Assembly: GCA_041628615.1 (NCBI GenBank)
Contig: JBFKOW010000095.1
Span: forward strand, 1-13,335
Direction of reading: 5' to 3'
Origin: JAMWZF01 sp041628615
GTDB lineage: Bacteria > Pseudomonadota > Alphaproteobacteria > Rhodobacterales > Rhodobacteraceae
DNA: 13,335 bases
Below the pieces are notes generated by a model, which was not told where the DNA came from, ran no database searches, and was given only the letters and a program-made list of their open reading frames with translations. A program made the translations under genes and the position numbers. Of this stretch, positions 1 through 8,400 are shown in pieces. Each line of letters begins with the position of its first letter. The first letter of the stretch is position 1.

Positions 1-3000
1 CAGTCGAGCTTCAGCTGCGACATTGGCGATGTGCTCGACGGCGATACCTTCGTGATCTCGGTGCCGGTCGAGGTCCGCGCCGCCACCAGCGATCCGCAGG
101 TCCTGAGCAACACCGCGTCGGCGACCACGGCGTCCTTCGAGGACAATACCGGCAACAACTCCGCTGCCGGGCCAGTCAGCGTGGTCAGCTCCGAGATTTC
201 GGGCACCGTCTACCGCGACTTCGACAAGGACGTGTCGCAGAACCTCGCCGAGGATACCGGCGTCGCCGGGGTGACGATGACCCTGACCGGGACCACCGGC
301 GACGGCCGCAACATCGGCACCATCACCGTGGTCACCGATTCCAATGGGAACTACGTGTTCCCGAACCTGCCCGCGGGCACCTACACCGTGACCCGCGGCA
401 CGATCTCGGATCCCTACCTGCTGACCGGGGTGTCGGACATAGGCGGCAACGGCGCGTCGAGCAGCACGCCGCTGACCATCATCGGGATCCCGCTGGGCGA
501 CGACGATGTCGGCCCGGACAACGACTTCACCGTCAACCCGCAGCCACGCATCGGCATCGCCAAGCGCGTGCTGGGCCCGGTGGTGGTAAATCCGGACGGA
601 TCGTTCGAGACGAGGTTCCGGATGGTGGTCGAGAACTTCAGCGCCGAGGGCCTGACCGGCGTCGAGGTGACCGATACGCTGTCCGGCGCCGTGCCGCGCT
701 TCGGAAGCCTCGCGGCGGTCGCCGACCCGGACAACGATCCGCTGGCCGCCGGGACCTATGCCATCCTCGCCGCGCCCTCGGGCTCCTGCGGCGGACTGGT
801 GCCGGGGTTCGACGGCGATGCCGAGCCGCGCCTCGCCACGGGCTTCAGCATGGCGGCGACGAGCACCTGCACGATCGACGTGTCGGTCCGTGCCCAGCCG
901 CCGCTGCCGCTGCCGCCGGTGCGCCCGTCGGGCGGCCGGTTCGAGAACCAGGCCAGCGCCAGCGGCACCGGCGCCCTGTCCGGCGACCCGGTCACCGACG
1001 TCTCGGACAACGGCTCGAACCCCGACCCGAACAACAACGGCCGCGCCAACGACGCGAACGAGAGCGACCCGACCCCCGTCGCCCCGGCGTGGAACCCCGA
1101 CATCACCCTGACCAAGACCTCGTCGACCGCCGCTTTCTCGGTTCCGCCGCAGCCCGGCGACGTGATCGCCTACAGCTTCGAGGTCGAGAACACCGGCAAC
1201 CTGACCCTGACGGGGATCGTGCTGAGCGACCCGCTGCCCGGCATCGTGCTCGACAGCACCACCATTGCCGCGCTGGCGCCGGGCGAAAGCCAGACCCTGA
1301 CCGGCAGCTACGCCATCAGCCAGGCCGACATCGACGCGGGCGAGCGTTCGAACACCGCGTCGGTGACCGCCGACGACGTGTTCGGGGCCGAGCAGACCGA
1401 CACCTCGCCGCTGGTCACGCCGATCGACCAGGTGATCTCGGTCGCGGTCATCAAGTCGGTGGCGACGAACGGGGTGCAGGACCCGACCGTCGTGGGCGAC
1501 CCGATCAGCTATGCCTTCGAGGTCCGCAATACCGGCAACGTGACGCTGACCGACGTGACCCTGTCCGATCCGCTGCCCGGGATCACGGTGAACGGCGGAC
1601 CCATCGCGACCCTCGCGCCGGGCGCGACCGACACCACGACCTTCACCGCCGACTACGCCGTGGTGCAGAGCGATATCGACGCCGGCGGGGTGGTGAACCA
1701 GGCGACGGTGTCGGCGCTCGATCCCGACAGCAGCCCGGTCACCGACCTGTCCGGCGACACCTTCGCCGACGACAACCCGCTTTCGGTGCCCACCTTCCGC
1801 GACTCGGCCGTGGCCCTGGTCAAGACCGCGCTGACCGGAGCGCTGTCCGATCCGCCGCTGGAAGGCGAGACGGTCAGCTACGACCTCACCGTCACCAACA
1901 CCGGCAACACCACGCTGACGAACGTCGCGGTGACCGACCCGCTGCCCGGCATCGTCATCACCGGCAGCCCGGTGGCGACCCTCGCGCCCGGCGCCGCGAA
2001 CGCGGTGACCCTGACCGCGACCTATGCCCTGACCCAGGACGACATCGATGCCGGCCTGCTGCCCAACCAGGCCACCGTCGTCGCGGACGAACCGGGCGGC
2101 GGCACGGTGTCGGACCTGTCGGGCGAGACCAACGACGACGACCTGCCGACCGAGGTCCCGCTCGACCAGGCCCCGGCCATCGCCCTGGTCAAGATCGGCG
2201 ACGTCACCGCGCTGTCCGATCCGCCGCAGGAGGGCGATACCGTCACCTTCCGGTTCCAGGTGCGCAACACCGGCAACGTCACCCTGACCGGGATCACGCT
2301 GTCGGATTCGCTGCCCGGCATCGTGCCGGCCGGGGGGCCGCTGGCCAGCCTCGCGCCCGGGGCGACCGATACCACGACCTTCACCGCGACCTACGTCCTG
2401 ACCCAGACGGACGTGGACGCCGGCGAGATCGAGAACACCGCGACCGCCACCGGCACCGCGCCGGATTCGTCTACGGTGTCGGACATCTCGGGCACCGATT
2501 TCGCAAGCGACGGGCCGACCACCGTGCCGCTCGCCGCCGAGCCGTCCATCGCGCTCGTCAAGACCGCCGATACCGCCGGGCTGTCGGTGCCGCCACGGGC
2601 CGGCGACGTGATCGCCTACGACTTCGCGGTGACCAACACCGGCAACGTGACCCTGACCGGCGTGACGATCAGCGACATCCTGGACGGGATCGTGCTCTCG
2701 GGCGGGCCGATCGCCTCTCTCGATCCCGGTGCGACCGACGACGCCACGATCAGCGCCACCTACACCCTGACCCAGGCCGACGTGGATGCCGGAACCGTGG
2801 TCAACTCGGCGACCGCGACCGGCAGCCCGCCCTCTGGCAATGACGTGAGCGACGTATCGGGCACCACCGCCGGGGACGACACGCCGACCGAGGTGACGCT
2901 GTCCCGCGAGCCGGCGATCACGCTGGTCAAGACGGCGGACACCGCCGGCCTGCAATCGCCGCCGCAGGTGGGCGACGTGATCGCCTACGGCTTCAGCGTG

Positions 3001-5484
3001 CAGAACACCGGCAACGTGACCCTGACGAACGTGACCGTGACCGACCTGCTGCCGGGCCTCGTGCTCGACGGCGACCCGATCCCCGACCTCGCCCCCGCCG
3101 AGATCGACGACACCACGTTCACCGCGACCTACGCGATCACCCTCGACGACCTGACCGCGGGCGAGGTGGTCAACACCGCGACCGTCACCGGCAACCCGCC
3201 GACCGGCCCGCCGGTCGAGGACATCTCGGGCACCACCGCCGGCGACGACGCCCCGACCGAGGTGCCGCTGGCGCAGGAGCCCGGCATCAGCCTCGTGAAG
3301 GTCGGCGACGACAGCAACCTGATCGACGGCGCCGTCGAGGGCGAGATCATCACCTACAGCTTCACCATCACCAACACCGGCAACGCGCCGCTGTTCGACG
3401 TGACGCTGACCGACGACCTGCCGGGGATCCTGCTGGTCGGCGGCCCGATCCCGCTGATGAACCCGGCCGCGGCCAATGACGGCACCGATGTCGATTCGGT
3501 CACCTACTCCGCCACCTACGCGGTCACCGCCGCCGACATCGCCAACGTGGAGGTGATCAACACCGCCACCGTCACCGGCGGCTTCGGGTCCGACGGCGGC
3601 ACGGTGATGGCCGAGGACGAGGAAGTCACCGTCGCCGGCACGATCGAGGCGATCCCCGAGGTCTTCCCGCCGTTCACCACCGATGGCGGCCAGACCACCT
3701 CGATGCTGGAGAGCGACCTGCTCAACGGCGGGCCGGCCACGCTCGGGACCGTGACGATCCGCGTCATCGCCGAGGATCCCGGCGTGACCCTCGATCCCGA
3801 TACCGGGATCATCACCCTGGAACCGGGCCGTCCGGCGGGGGTTTACGAGGTCACCTACGAGATCTGCAGCCGCGATTTCCCGGGGCTCTGCGACAGCACC
3901 ACCGAGACCGTGGTGCAGGGTCCGCTGCCGGGGATCGAGACGACCAAGACCCAGGAACTGGTAGACAACGGCGACGGCCGCGACGATGTCGGCGACACCG
4001 TGATCTACACGATCACCGTGGCCAATACCGGCAACACCGTCCTGAGCGGCGTCACCGTGGCGGACACCCTTGTCGATCTCCGCGGCGGCGCCCAGAGCCT
4101 GACGACCGGGCCCGACTTCGTGTCCGCCGACGCCGACAGCCCCGAGGGCACGCTGCAGATCGGCGAGACCGCCACCTACACGGCCAGCTTCGACATCACT
4201 CTCGAAGTCGTCAACGCGCGGGGCCTCGAGAACGCCGTCCTGGCGACCGGCACGCCCGTGCTGCCCGCCGGTGTGCCGGGCTCGACGGATCCGGTCAGCG
4301 ACCTGTCGGACGACGGCGATGACGGCGACGGCAACACCACCGACGATCCGACCGTGCTGGCGCTGTCGCCGTCCAACACCACCGCCGGGCTGACGCTGAC
4401 CAAGACCACCCCGCGCGCCATCGTGGAGCGCGGCGCGATCGTGCCCTACACGATCACCGTCACCAACGAGAACGACTTCGTCGTCGGCCCTGCCGACATC
4501 GTCGACCGGCTGCCCGCCGGCTTCCTATACGTCGAGGGCAGCGCGGTGATCGACGGGTCCACGGCGACGGTTTCGGTCGACGGCAGCCGCGTGACCTTTG
4601 GCGGCGTCACCGTTCCGGCCGAGGGCGAGGTGGTGGCCACCCTGTCCGCGCGGATCCTCAACGGCGTGGGGTCCGGGGAACACGTCAACCGGGCCAGCCT
4701 GCTCGACCCGGCCACCGGCGAAAGGCTGACCCCCGACGCAAGGGCCACCGTCCGGATCCTGCCCGAGGCGGTGTTCGACTGCGGCGAGGTGATCGGCAAG
4801 GTCTTCGACGACGTGAACGGCAACGGCTACCAGGACCCGGCCGCCGCGCCCGGCAACAACCCGCAGATCACCGACCAGACCTATGGCGGCGGCAAGCTCG
4901 GCGGCGGCAAGCTCGGCGGCGGCAAGCTCGACACCGCGGCGCCCGAAACGCCGCAGGCCGAGACCGGCCTGCCGGGGGTCCGGCTGGCCGGGGTGGACGG
5001 GCGCATCGTGACCACCGACGAGAACGGCCTGTTCAGCGTGCCCTGCGCCATGCTGCCAGCCGACCGCGGGTCGAACTTCATCCTGAAGCTCGACGAACGG
5101 TCGCTGCCCACCGGCTATGCCGTCACCACCGAAAACCCGCGGGTGATGCGGCTGACGCCGGGGATGATGACCGAGATGAACTTCGGAGCCCGGCTGGAAA
5201 CCCGCGTGCAGGTGCACCTGGGCGATGCCGCCTTCGCCGGAGCCGCCGGGCTGTCGCCGGAGATCACCGGCGGCATCGCGGCGATGCTGGCGCGAATCGC
5301 GGCGGATCCCACCGGGATCGACCTGATCTACCACCTGCCGGCCCGGGCCGGCCCCGAGGCCGTCGCCGCCGCGCGGGCCAACCTCGCGCTGGTGGAGGCG
5401 GAGATCGAGCGGCAATGGCGGGACATCGGGTCGGGGCGTCTCGGCATCGGACAGACCATCGCGCGCGCGGAGGACGACCAGTGA
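1..5484 (+). CDS. Giant DUF11-repeat surface protein, C-terminal ~1827 residues (5' end outside window)
   Basis: The frame is open from base 1 to the TGA at 5482-5484, so the true start lies upstream; the GTG at 31 falls inside a DUF11 domain and is not a credible start. Domains by base position: end of a DUF11 domain (1-180), SdrD B-like domain (about 190-530, with SGTVYRDFD and YVFPNLPAGTYTV), a DUF11 domain (about 550-1080) followed by an Asn/Asp-rich linker, seven DUF11-like repeats (1102-3654), an Ig/cadherin-like segment (about 3660-3930), two more DUF11 domains (from 3934 and 4390), and a C-terminal domain from 4774 (DCGEVIGKVFDD onward). Acidic Asp-rich loops could bind calcium. Cysteines are few and some look paired in the last domain. 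There is no membrane segment and no sortase motif. Such proteins are secreted and thought to be adhesive or structural. It overlaps the next gene, a probable outer-membrane barrel, by four bases. Family assignment is confident; the role is inferred. Confidence 0.9.
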   Translation, partial: QSSFSCDIGDVLDGDTFVISVPVEVRAATSDPQVLSNTASATTASFEDNTGNNSAAGPVSVVSSEISGTVYRDFDKDVSQNLAEDTGVAGVTMTLTGTTGDGRNIGTITVVTDSNGNYVFPNLPAGTYTVTRGTISDPYLLTGVSDIGGNGASSSTPLTIIGIPLGDDDVGPDNDFTVNPQPRIGIAKRVLGPVVVNPDGSFETRFRMVVENFSAEGLTGVEVTDTLSGAVPRFGSLAAVADPDNDPLAAGTYAILAAPSGSCGGLVPGFDGDAEPRLATGFSMAATSTCTIDVSVRAQPPLPLPPVRPSGGRFENQASASGTGALSGDPVTDVSDNGSNPDPNNNGRANDANESDPTPVAPAWNPDITLTKTSSTAAFSVPPQPGDVIAYSFEVENTGNLTLTGIVLSDPLPGIVLDSTTIAALAPGESQTLTGSYAISQADIDAGERSNTASVTADDVFGAEQTDTSPLVTPIDQVISVAVIKSVATNGVQDPTVVGDPISYAFEVRNTGNVTLTDVTLSDPLPGITVNGGPIATLAPGATDTTTFTADYAVVQSDIDAGGVVNQATVSALDPDSSPVTDLSGDTFADDNPLSVPTFRDSAVALVKTALTGALSDPPLEGETVSYDLTVTNTGNTTLTNVAVTDPLPGIVITGSPVATLAPGAANAVTLTATYALTQDDIDAGLLPNQATVVADEPGGGTVSDLSGETNDDDLPTEVPLDQAPAIALVKIGDVTALSDPPQEGDTVTFRFQVRNTGNVTLTGITLSDSLPGIVPAGGPLASLAPGATDTTTFTATYVLTQTDVDAGEIENTATATGTAPDSSTVSDISGTDFASDGPTTVPLAAEPSIALVKTADTAGLSVPPRAGDVIAYDFAVTNTGNVTLTGVTISDILDGIVLSGGPIASLDPGATDDATISATYTLTQADVDAGTVVNSATATGSPPSGNDVSDVSGTTAGDDTPTEVTLSREPAITLVKTADTAGLQSPPQVGDVIAYGFSVQNTGNVTLTNVTVTDLLPGLVLDGDPIPDLAPAEIDDTTFTATYAITLDDLTAGEVVNTATVTGNPPTGPPVEDISGTTAGDDAPTEVPLAQEPGISLVKVGDDSNLIDGAVEGEIITYSFTITNTGNAPLFDVTLTDDLPGILLVGGPIPLMNPAAANDGTDVDSVTYSATYAVTAADIANVEVINTATVTGGFGSDGGTVMAEDEEVTVAGTIEAIPEVFPPFTTDGGQTTSMLESDLLNGGPATLGTVTIRVIAEDPGVTLDPDTGIITLEPGRPAGVYEVTYEICSRDFPGLCDSTTETVVQGPLPGIETTKTQELVDNGDGRDDVGDTVIYTITVANTGNTVLSGVTVADTLVDLRGGAQSLTTGPDFVSADADSPEGTLQIGETATYTASFDITLEVVNARGLENAVLATGTPVLPAGVPGSTDPVSDLSDDGDDGDGNTTDDPTVLALSPSNTTAGLTLTKTTPRAIVERGAIVPYTITVTNENDFVVGPADIVDRLPAGFLYVEGSAVIDGSTATVSVDGSRVTFGGVTVPAEGEVVATLSARILNGVGSGEHVNRASLLDPATGERLTPDARATVRILPEAVFDCGEVIGKVFDDVNGNGYQDPAAAPGNNPQITDQTYGGGKLGGGKLGGGKLDTAAPETPQAETGLPGVRLAGVDGRIVTTDENGLFSVPCAMLPADRGSNFILKLDERSLPTGYAVTTENPRVMRLTPGMMTEMNFGARLETRVQVHLGDAAFAGAAGLSPEITGGIAAMLARIAADPTGIDLIYHLPARAGPEAVAAARANLALVEAEIERQWRDIGSGRLGIGQTIARAEDDQ
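1102..3654 (+). repeat. Array of seven DUF11-like repeats, six of them on an exact 369-base period
   Basis: Each unit opens with a strand of the form I-x-L-V-K and carries N-T-G-N-x-T-L-T 29 residues later. Unit starts are 1102, 1441, 1810, 2179, 2548, 2917 and 3286. The first spacing is 339 bases and the other five are exactly 369 bases (123 codons). Shared elements include LSDPLPGI, TFTATYxxTQ/xxDxDAG, NxATVTG and the closing DxSGxTxxDDxPTEVPL. The 18-base stretch ggcgacgtgatcgcctac occurs at offset 54 in the units starting at 1102, 2548 and 2917, so these three keep nucleotide-level identity while others have diverged. The last unit is the most divergent and holds a small insertion. This is tandem duplication of a beta-sandwich domain, giving a rod-like extracellular stalk. 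Confidence 0.92.
4885..4929 (+). repeat. Perfect 3 x 15-base tandem repeat encoding (GGGKL)3
   Basis: Three identical copies of ggcggcggcaagctc lie at 4885-4899, 4900-4914 and 4915-4929, in frame, and encode YGGGKLGGGKLGGGKL inside the C-terminal domain of the surface protein. The codons are identical in every copy, so the array looks recent or is kept uniform by slippage. Because 15 is a multiple of three, copy-number change would alter the length of a flexible basic loop without a frameshift. The lysines stand out against the otherwise acidic protein. Confidence 0.95.
5469..5484 (+). promoter_or_regulatory. Ribosome binding site and GTGA stop/start overlap that fixes the barrel gene start
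   Basis: GGAGG at 5469-5473 lies seven bases before a GTG at 5481. That GTG overlaps the TGA (5482-5484) of the upstream surface-protein gene. The arrangement points to translational coupling, and it decides the start because the peptide from 5481 begins with an arginine-rich n-region and a good signal peptide. Confidence 0.85.
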
Positions 5485-8400
5485 TCACGACCCAGAGCCA
5501 GCCGGCCCGCCGCCCGCACCGCCGCCGTTTCCCGCTGCGCTCGGGCACCGCGCTTCTGCCGGCGCTGTGCCTGCTGGCCGGCGCCGCCTCGGCCCAGTCC
5601 GGGTTCGACGCCACCGGCTTCTCGATCACCCTCGGGGACGAGGTGATCGCCGGGGCGCCGCCGCCGGCCCGGTCGGCGGCGGCCGCCGACGCCGCGCTGC
5701 GCCGGGCCGACGTGCAGGTCCGGTTCGACGGGCTGGACCGGACGCGCCTGCTGAACGTGGCGACCGGCGACCTGCGCACCGCCTATCCCGCCGGCGCGCC
5801 GGTGACGTTCCGGACCTCCGCCAACTACCCGCTCTACATCGACCGGGCCGAGATCCGGATCCTCGACCGCAGCGGTCCGGGCGCGCGGCTGCTGGCGGCG
5901 CTGCCGGCGGCGCCGAACGGCACCGTGGACTGGACCATGCCGGCCGGGGGCGACGGATCGCTGGCCTACGTGCTGCGGGTCTACGACCGGGCCGGGCGCT
6001 ACGACGAGACCGCGCCGCTGCCGCTGGCCCGCTCCGCGGCGCCGACCGCCCCTGCCGCCGCCGCCCCCGTCGCCGCCGGCGAGGCCGAGGACCGCACCGC
6101 CCGCCGCGGCATCCCGGTGCGCGGCGGCACCATCACCGTGTCGGGCACCAACGCCCCGGCCGGCGGCACCGTCAGCGTGATGGGCGAGGCGGTGCCTGTC
6201 GACGGCGCGGGCCGCTTCGTGGTGAGCCGGATCGTGCCGCCCGGCGACCGGGTGGTCGATGTCGAGGTGGGCGGCCGGACCCTGCGCCGCGACGTGACGA
6301 TCCCCGAGACCGACTGGTTCGGCGTCGGCCTGGTCGACATCACCGCCGGGCTGACCCGCGGCGGCATCGACGGCGGCGAGGACGGCTACGTGAACGGCCG
6401 GCTGGCCTACTACCTGAGCGGCCGGACCGCCGGCGGCTGGCAGGTCACCTCGCAGGCCGATACCGGCGACGGCCCCATCGCCGACGCTTTCTCGCGGCTA
6501 AACGACAAGGACCCGCGCCGGGTTCTCGACCGGCTGCGCGCCGACGGCGGCGATCTCTATCCGACCTACGGCGACGACAGCCGGATCGAAGACGACGCCC
6601 CGAGTTCGGGCAACGTCTACCTGCGGCTCGAGAACGAGACGACCCGCATCCTCTGGGGCGACTTCGACGCCGGGATCGCCGGGCCGGGCCTGCTGAACAA
6701 CACCCGCGATCTCTACGGCCTCGAACTGGCCTACCGGTCGGCCGGGGTCACCGCCCGGGGCGAGCCGCGGCTCGCCGCGACGGTCCATGCCGCGCAGCCC
6801 GAAACGCTGGCGCAGCGCGATATCCTGCGGGGCACCGGCGGATCGGTCTATTTCCTCAGCCGGCAGGACATCACCGGCGGGTCCACCGCCGTGACGGTGC
6901 AGCTGGCCGATCCCGAAACCGGTTACGTGGCCGAAACCCGGGTGCTTCGGGAAGGCCAGGATTACCGGGTCGATCACCTGCAGGGCGTCCTGATCCTGGC
7001 CGAGCCGCTGGCCTCGTCGGCCTCCGATGGCGGGCTGTTCGACAGCGCCGGCGGCGACTACGAGGTGCGGCTCGTCGCGCAGTACGAATACACCCCGACC
7101 GAGACCGCGATCTCGGACAGCGCGGTCGGCGGGCGGGTCGAGGGCTGGATCACAGACGACCTGCGCCTCGGGCTCACCGTCATGCGCGAGGAGACCGGCG
7201 CCGGGACCCAGGACATGGCCGGGGTCGACCTGCGCTACGTGCTCGGCGCCAACAGCCATGTCGGGGTGGAGGTGGCCCGGACCGAGGGGCCGGGCTTCGC
7301 CCGCGCGCTGTCCACCGATGGCGGCCTGACGATCACCTCCTCGGGCGGGGCGGTGGCGGCCGAAGCGCAGGCCGTCGCGCTCGACGCGGTGCTGGACTTC
7401 GGCGATCTCGGCCTCGGCCGGCCCGGTCGCCTCGGGCTCTACTACGACCGCAAGGATGCCGGCTTCTCGACCCTTGCCGAGGACATCGAGGCGGGCCAGG
7501 AGCTGATCGGCCTCACCGCCGAGGTCGCCGCCACCGACCGGCTCGAGTTCGGGCTCGCCGCCGAGCGCTTCACCCGCGCCGGTGGCGAGGAGCGGACCGA
7601 GGCGGAAGTGTCGCTGGCCTACGCCCTGACCGACCGGATGACGGTCAGCGGCGGCCTGGCGCTGCTCGACAGCACGGTGCCCGGCGACCCGGACGATACC
7701 GGGCGGCGGCTCGATGCCGCGCTGCGGCTGGCTTACGACATCGACGACGCCACCACCGTCTACGGCTTCGTGCAGGGCACGCTGGACCGTGACGGCGGGC
7801 TTTCCGACAACAACCGCGCCGGAATCGGCGGGCGCACCGTCCTCGGCGACCGGCTGACCCTGTCGGGCGAGGTGTCGGACGGCGACGGCGGCGTCGCAGC
7901 TCAGGCCCGGCTCAGCTACCGGCCCGGCGCCGACAACGAGATCTACATCGGCTACGCCCTGGACCCGACGCGGGCAGGGGCGGAAAGCGGCCTCGACGAC
8001 CGGGGGCGCCTGGTGATCAGCGGCAGCCGGCGCCACAGCGACCGGCTCAGCACCTTCGCCGAGACCGTGCTCGACCGCCCCGGCGACGGCGACAGCCTGA
8101 CCACCGCCTACGGTGTCACCTACACGCCCGACCCGGACTGGGTGCTCAGCGGCGGCTTCGAGACCGGCACGATCCGGGGCGCCGCGGACGGCGATTTCGA
8201 CCGCGTCGCGCTGTCCTTCGGCGCGGCCTGGAGCCCGGACGAGGACCTGTCCGCCCGGATCCGCGTCGAATACCGCTCCGAGGACGGCGACGGCACCGCG
8301 CGGGACCGCGAGACCTGGGCGGTGACGGCGGGCTACGCCAACCAGGTCAGCGACGACTGGCGGCTGATCGCGGGGCTCGACGCTCTGTATTCCGACAGCG

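Noticed and set aside
1089..2843. 584-codon plus-strand frame inside the surface-protein gene
   Set aside because: Arg/His-rich periodic translation that merely mirrors the DUF11 repeats in another frame; no domain, no ribosome site.
5415..5480. Longer start of the barrel gene at ATG 5415
   Set aside because: It would add 22 residues before the signal peptide and overlap the upstream gene by 70 bases; GTG 5481 has GGAGG at seven bases and a GTGA overlap.
4774..5484. Sortase sorting signal or RTX-type secretion tail on the DUF11 protein
   Set aside because: No LPXTG motif, no C-terminal membrane segment, and no GGxGxDxxx nonapeptide repeats; the SdrD B-like domains are a shared fold, not evidence of Gram-positive anchoring.
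5567..7792. 741-codon plus-strand frame inside the barrel gene
   Set aside because: Arginine-rich frame-shifted shadow of the barrel gene; the annotated frame has the signal peptide, domain wording and terminal Phe.
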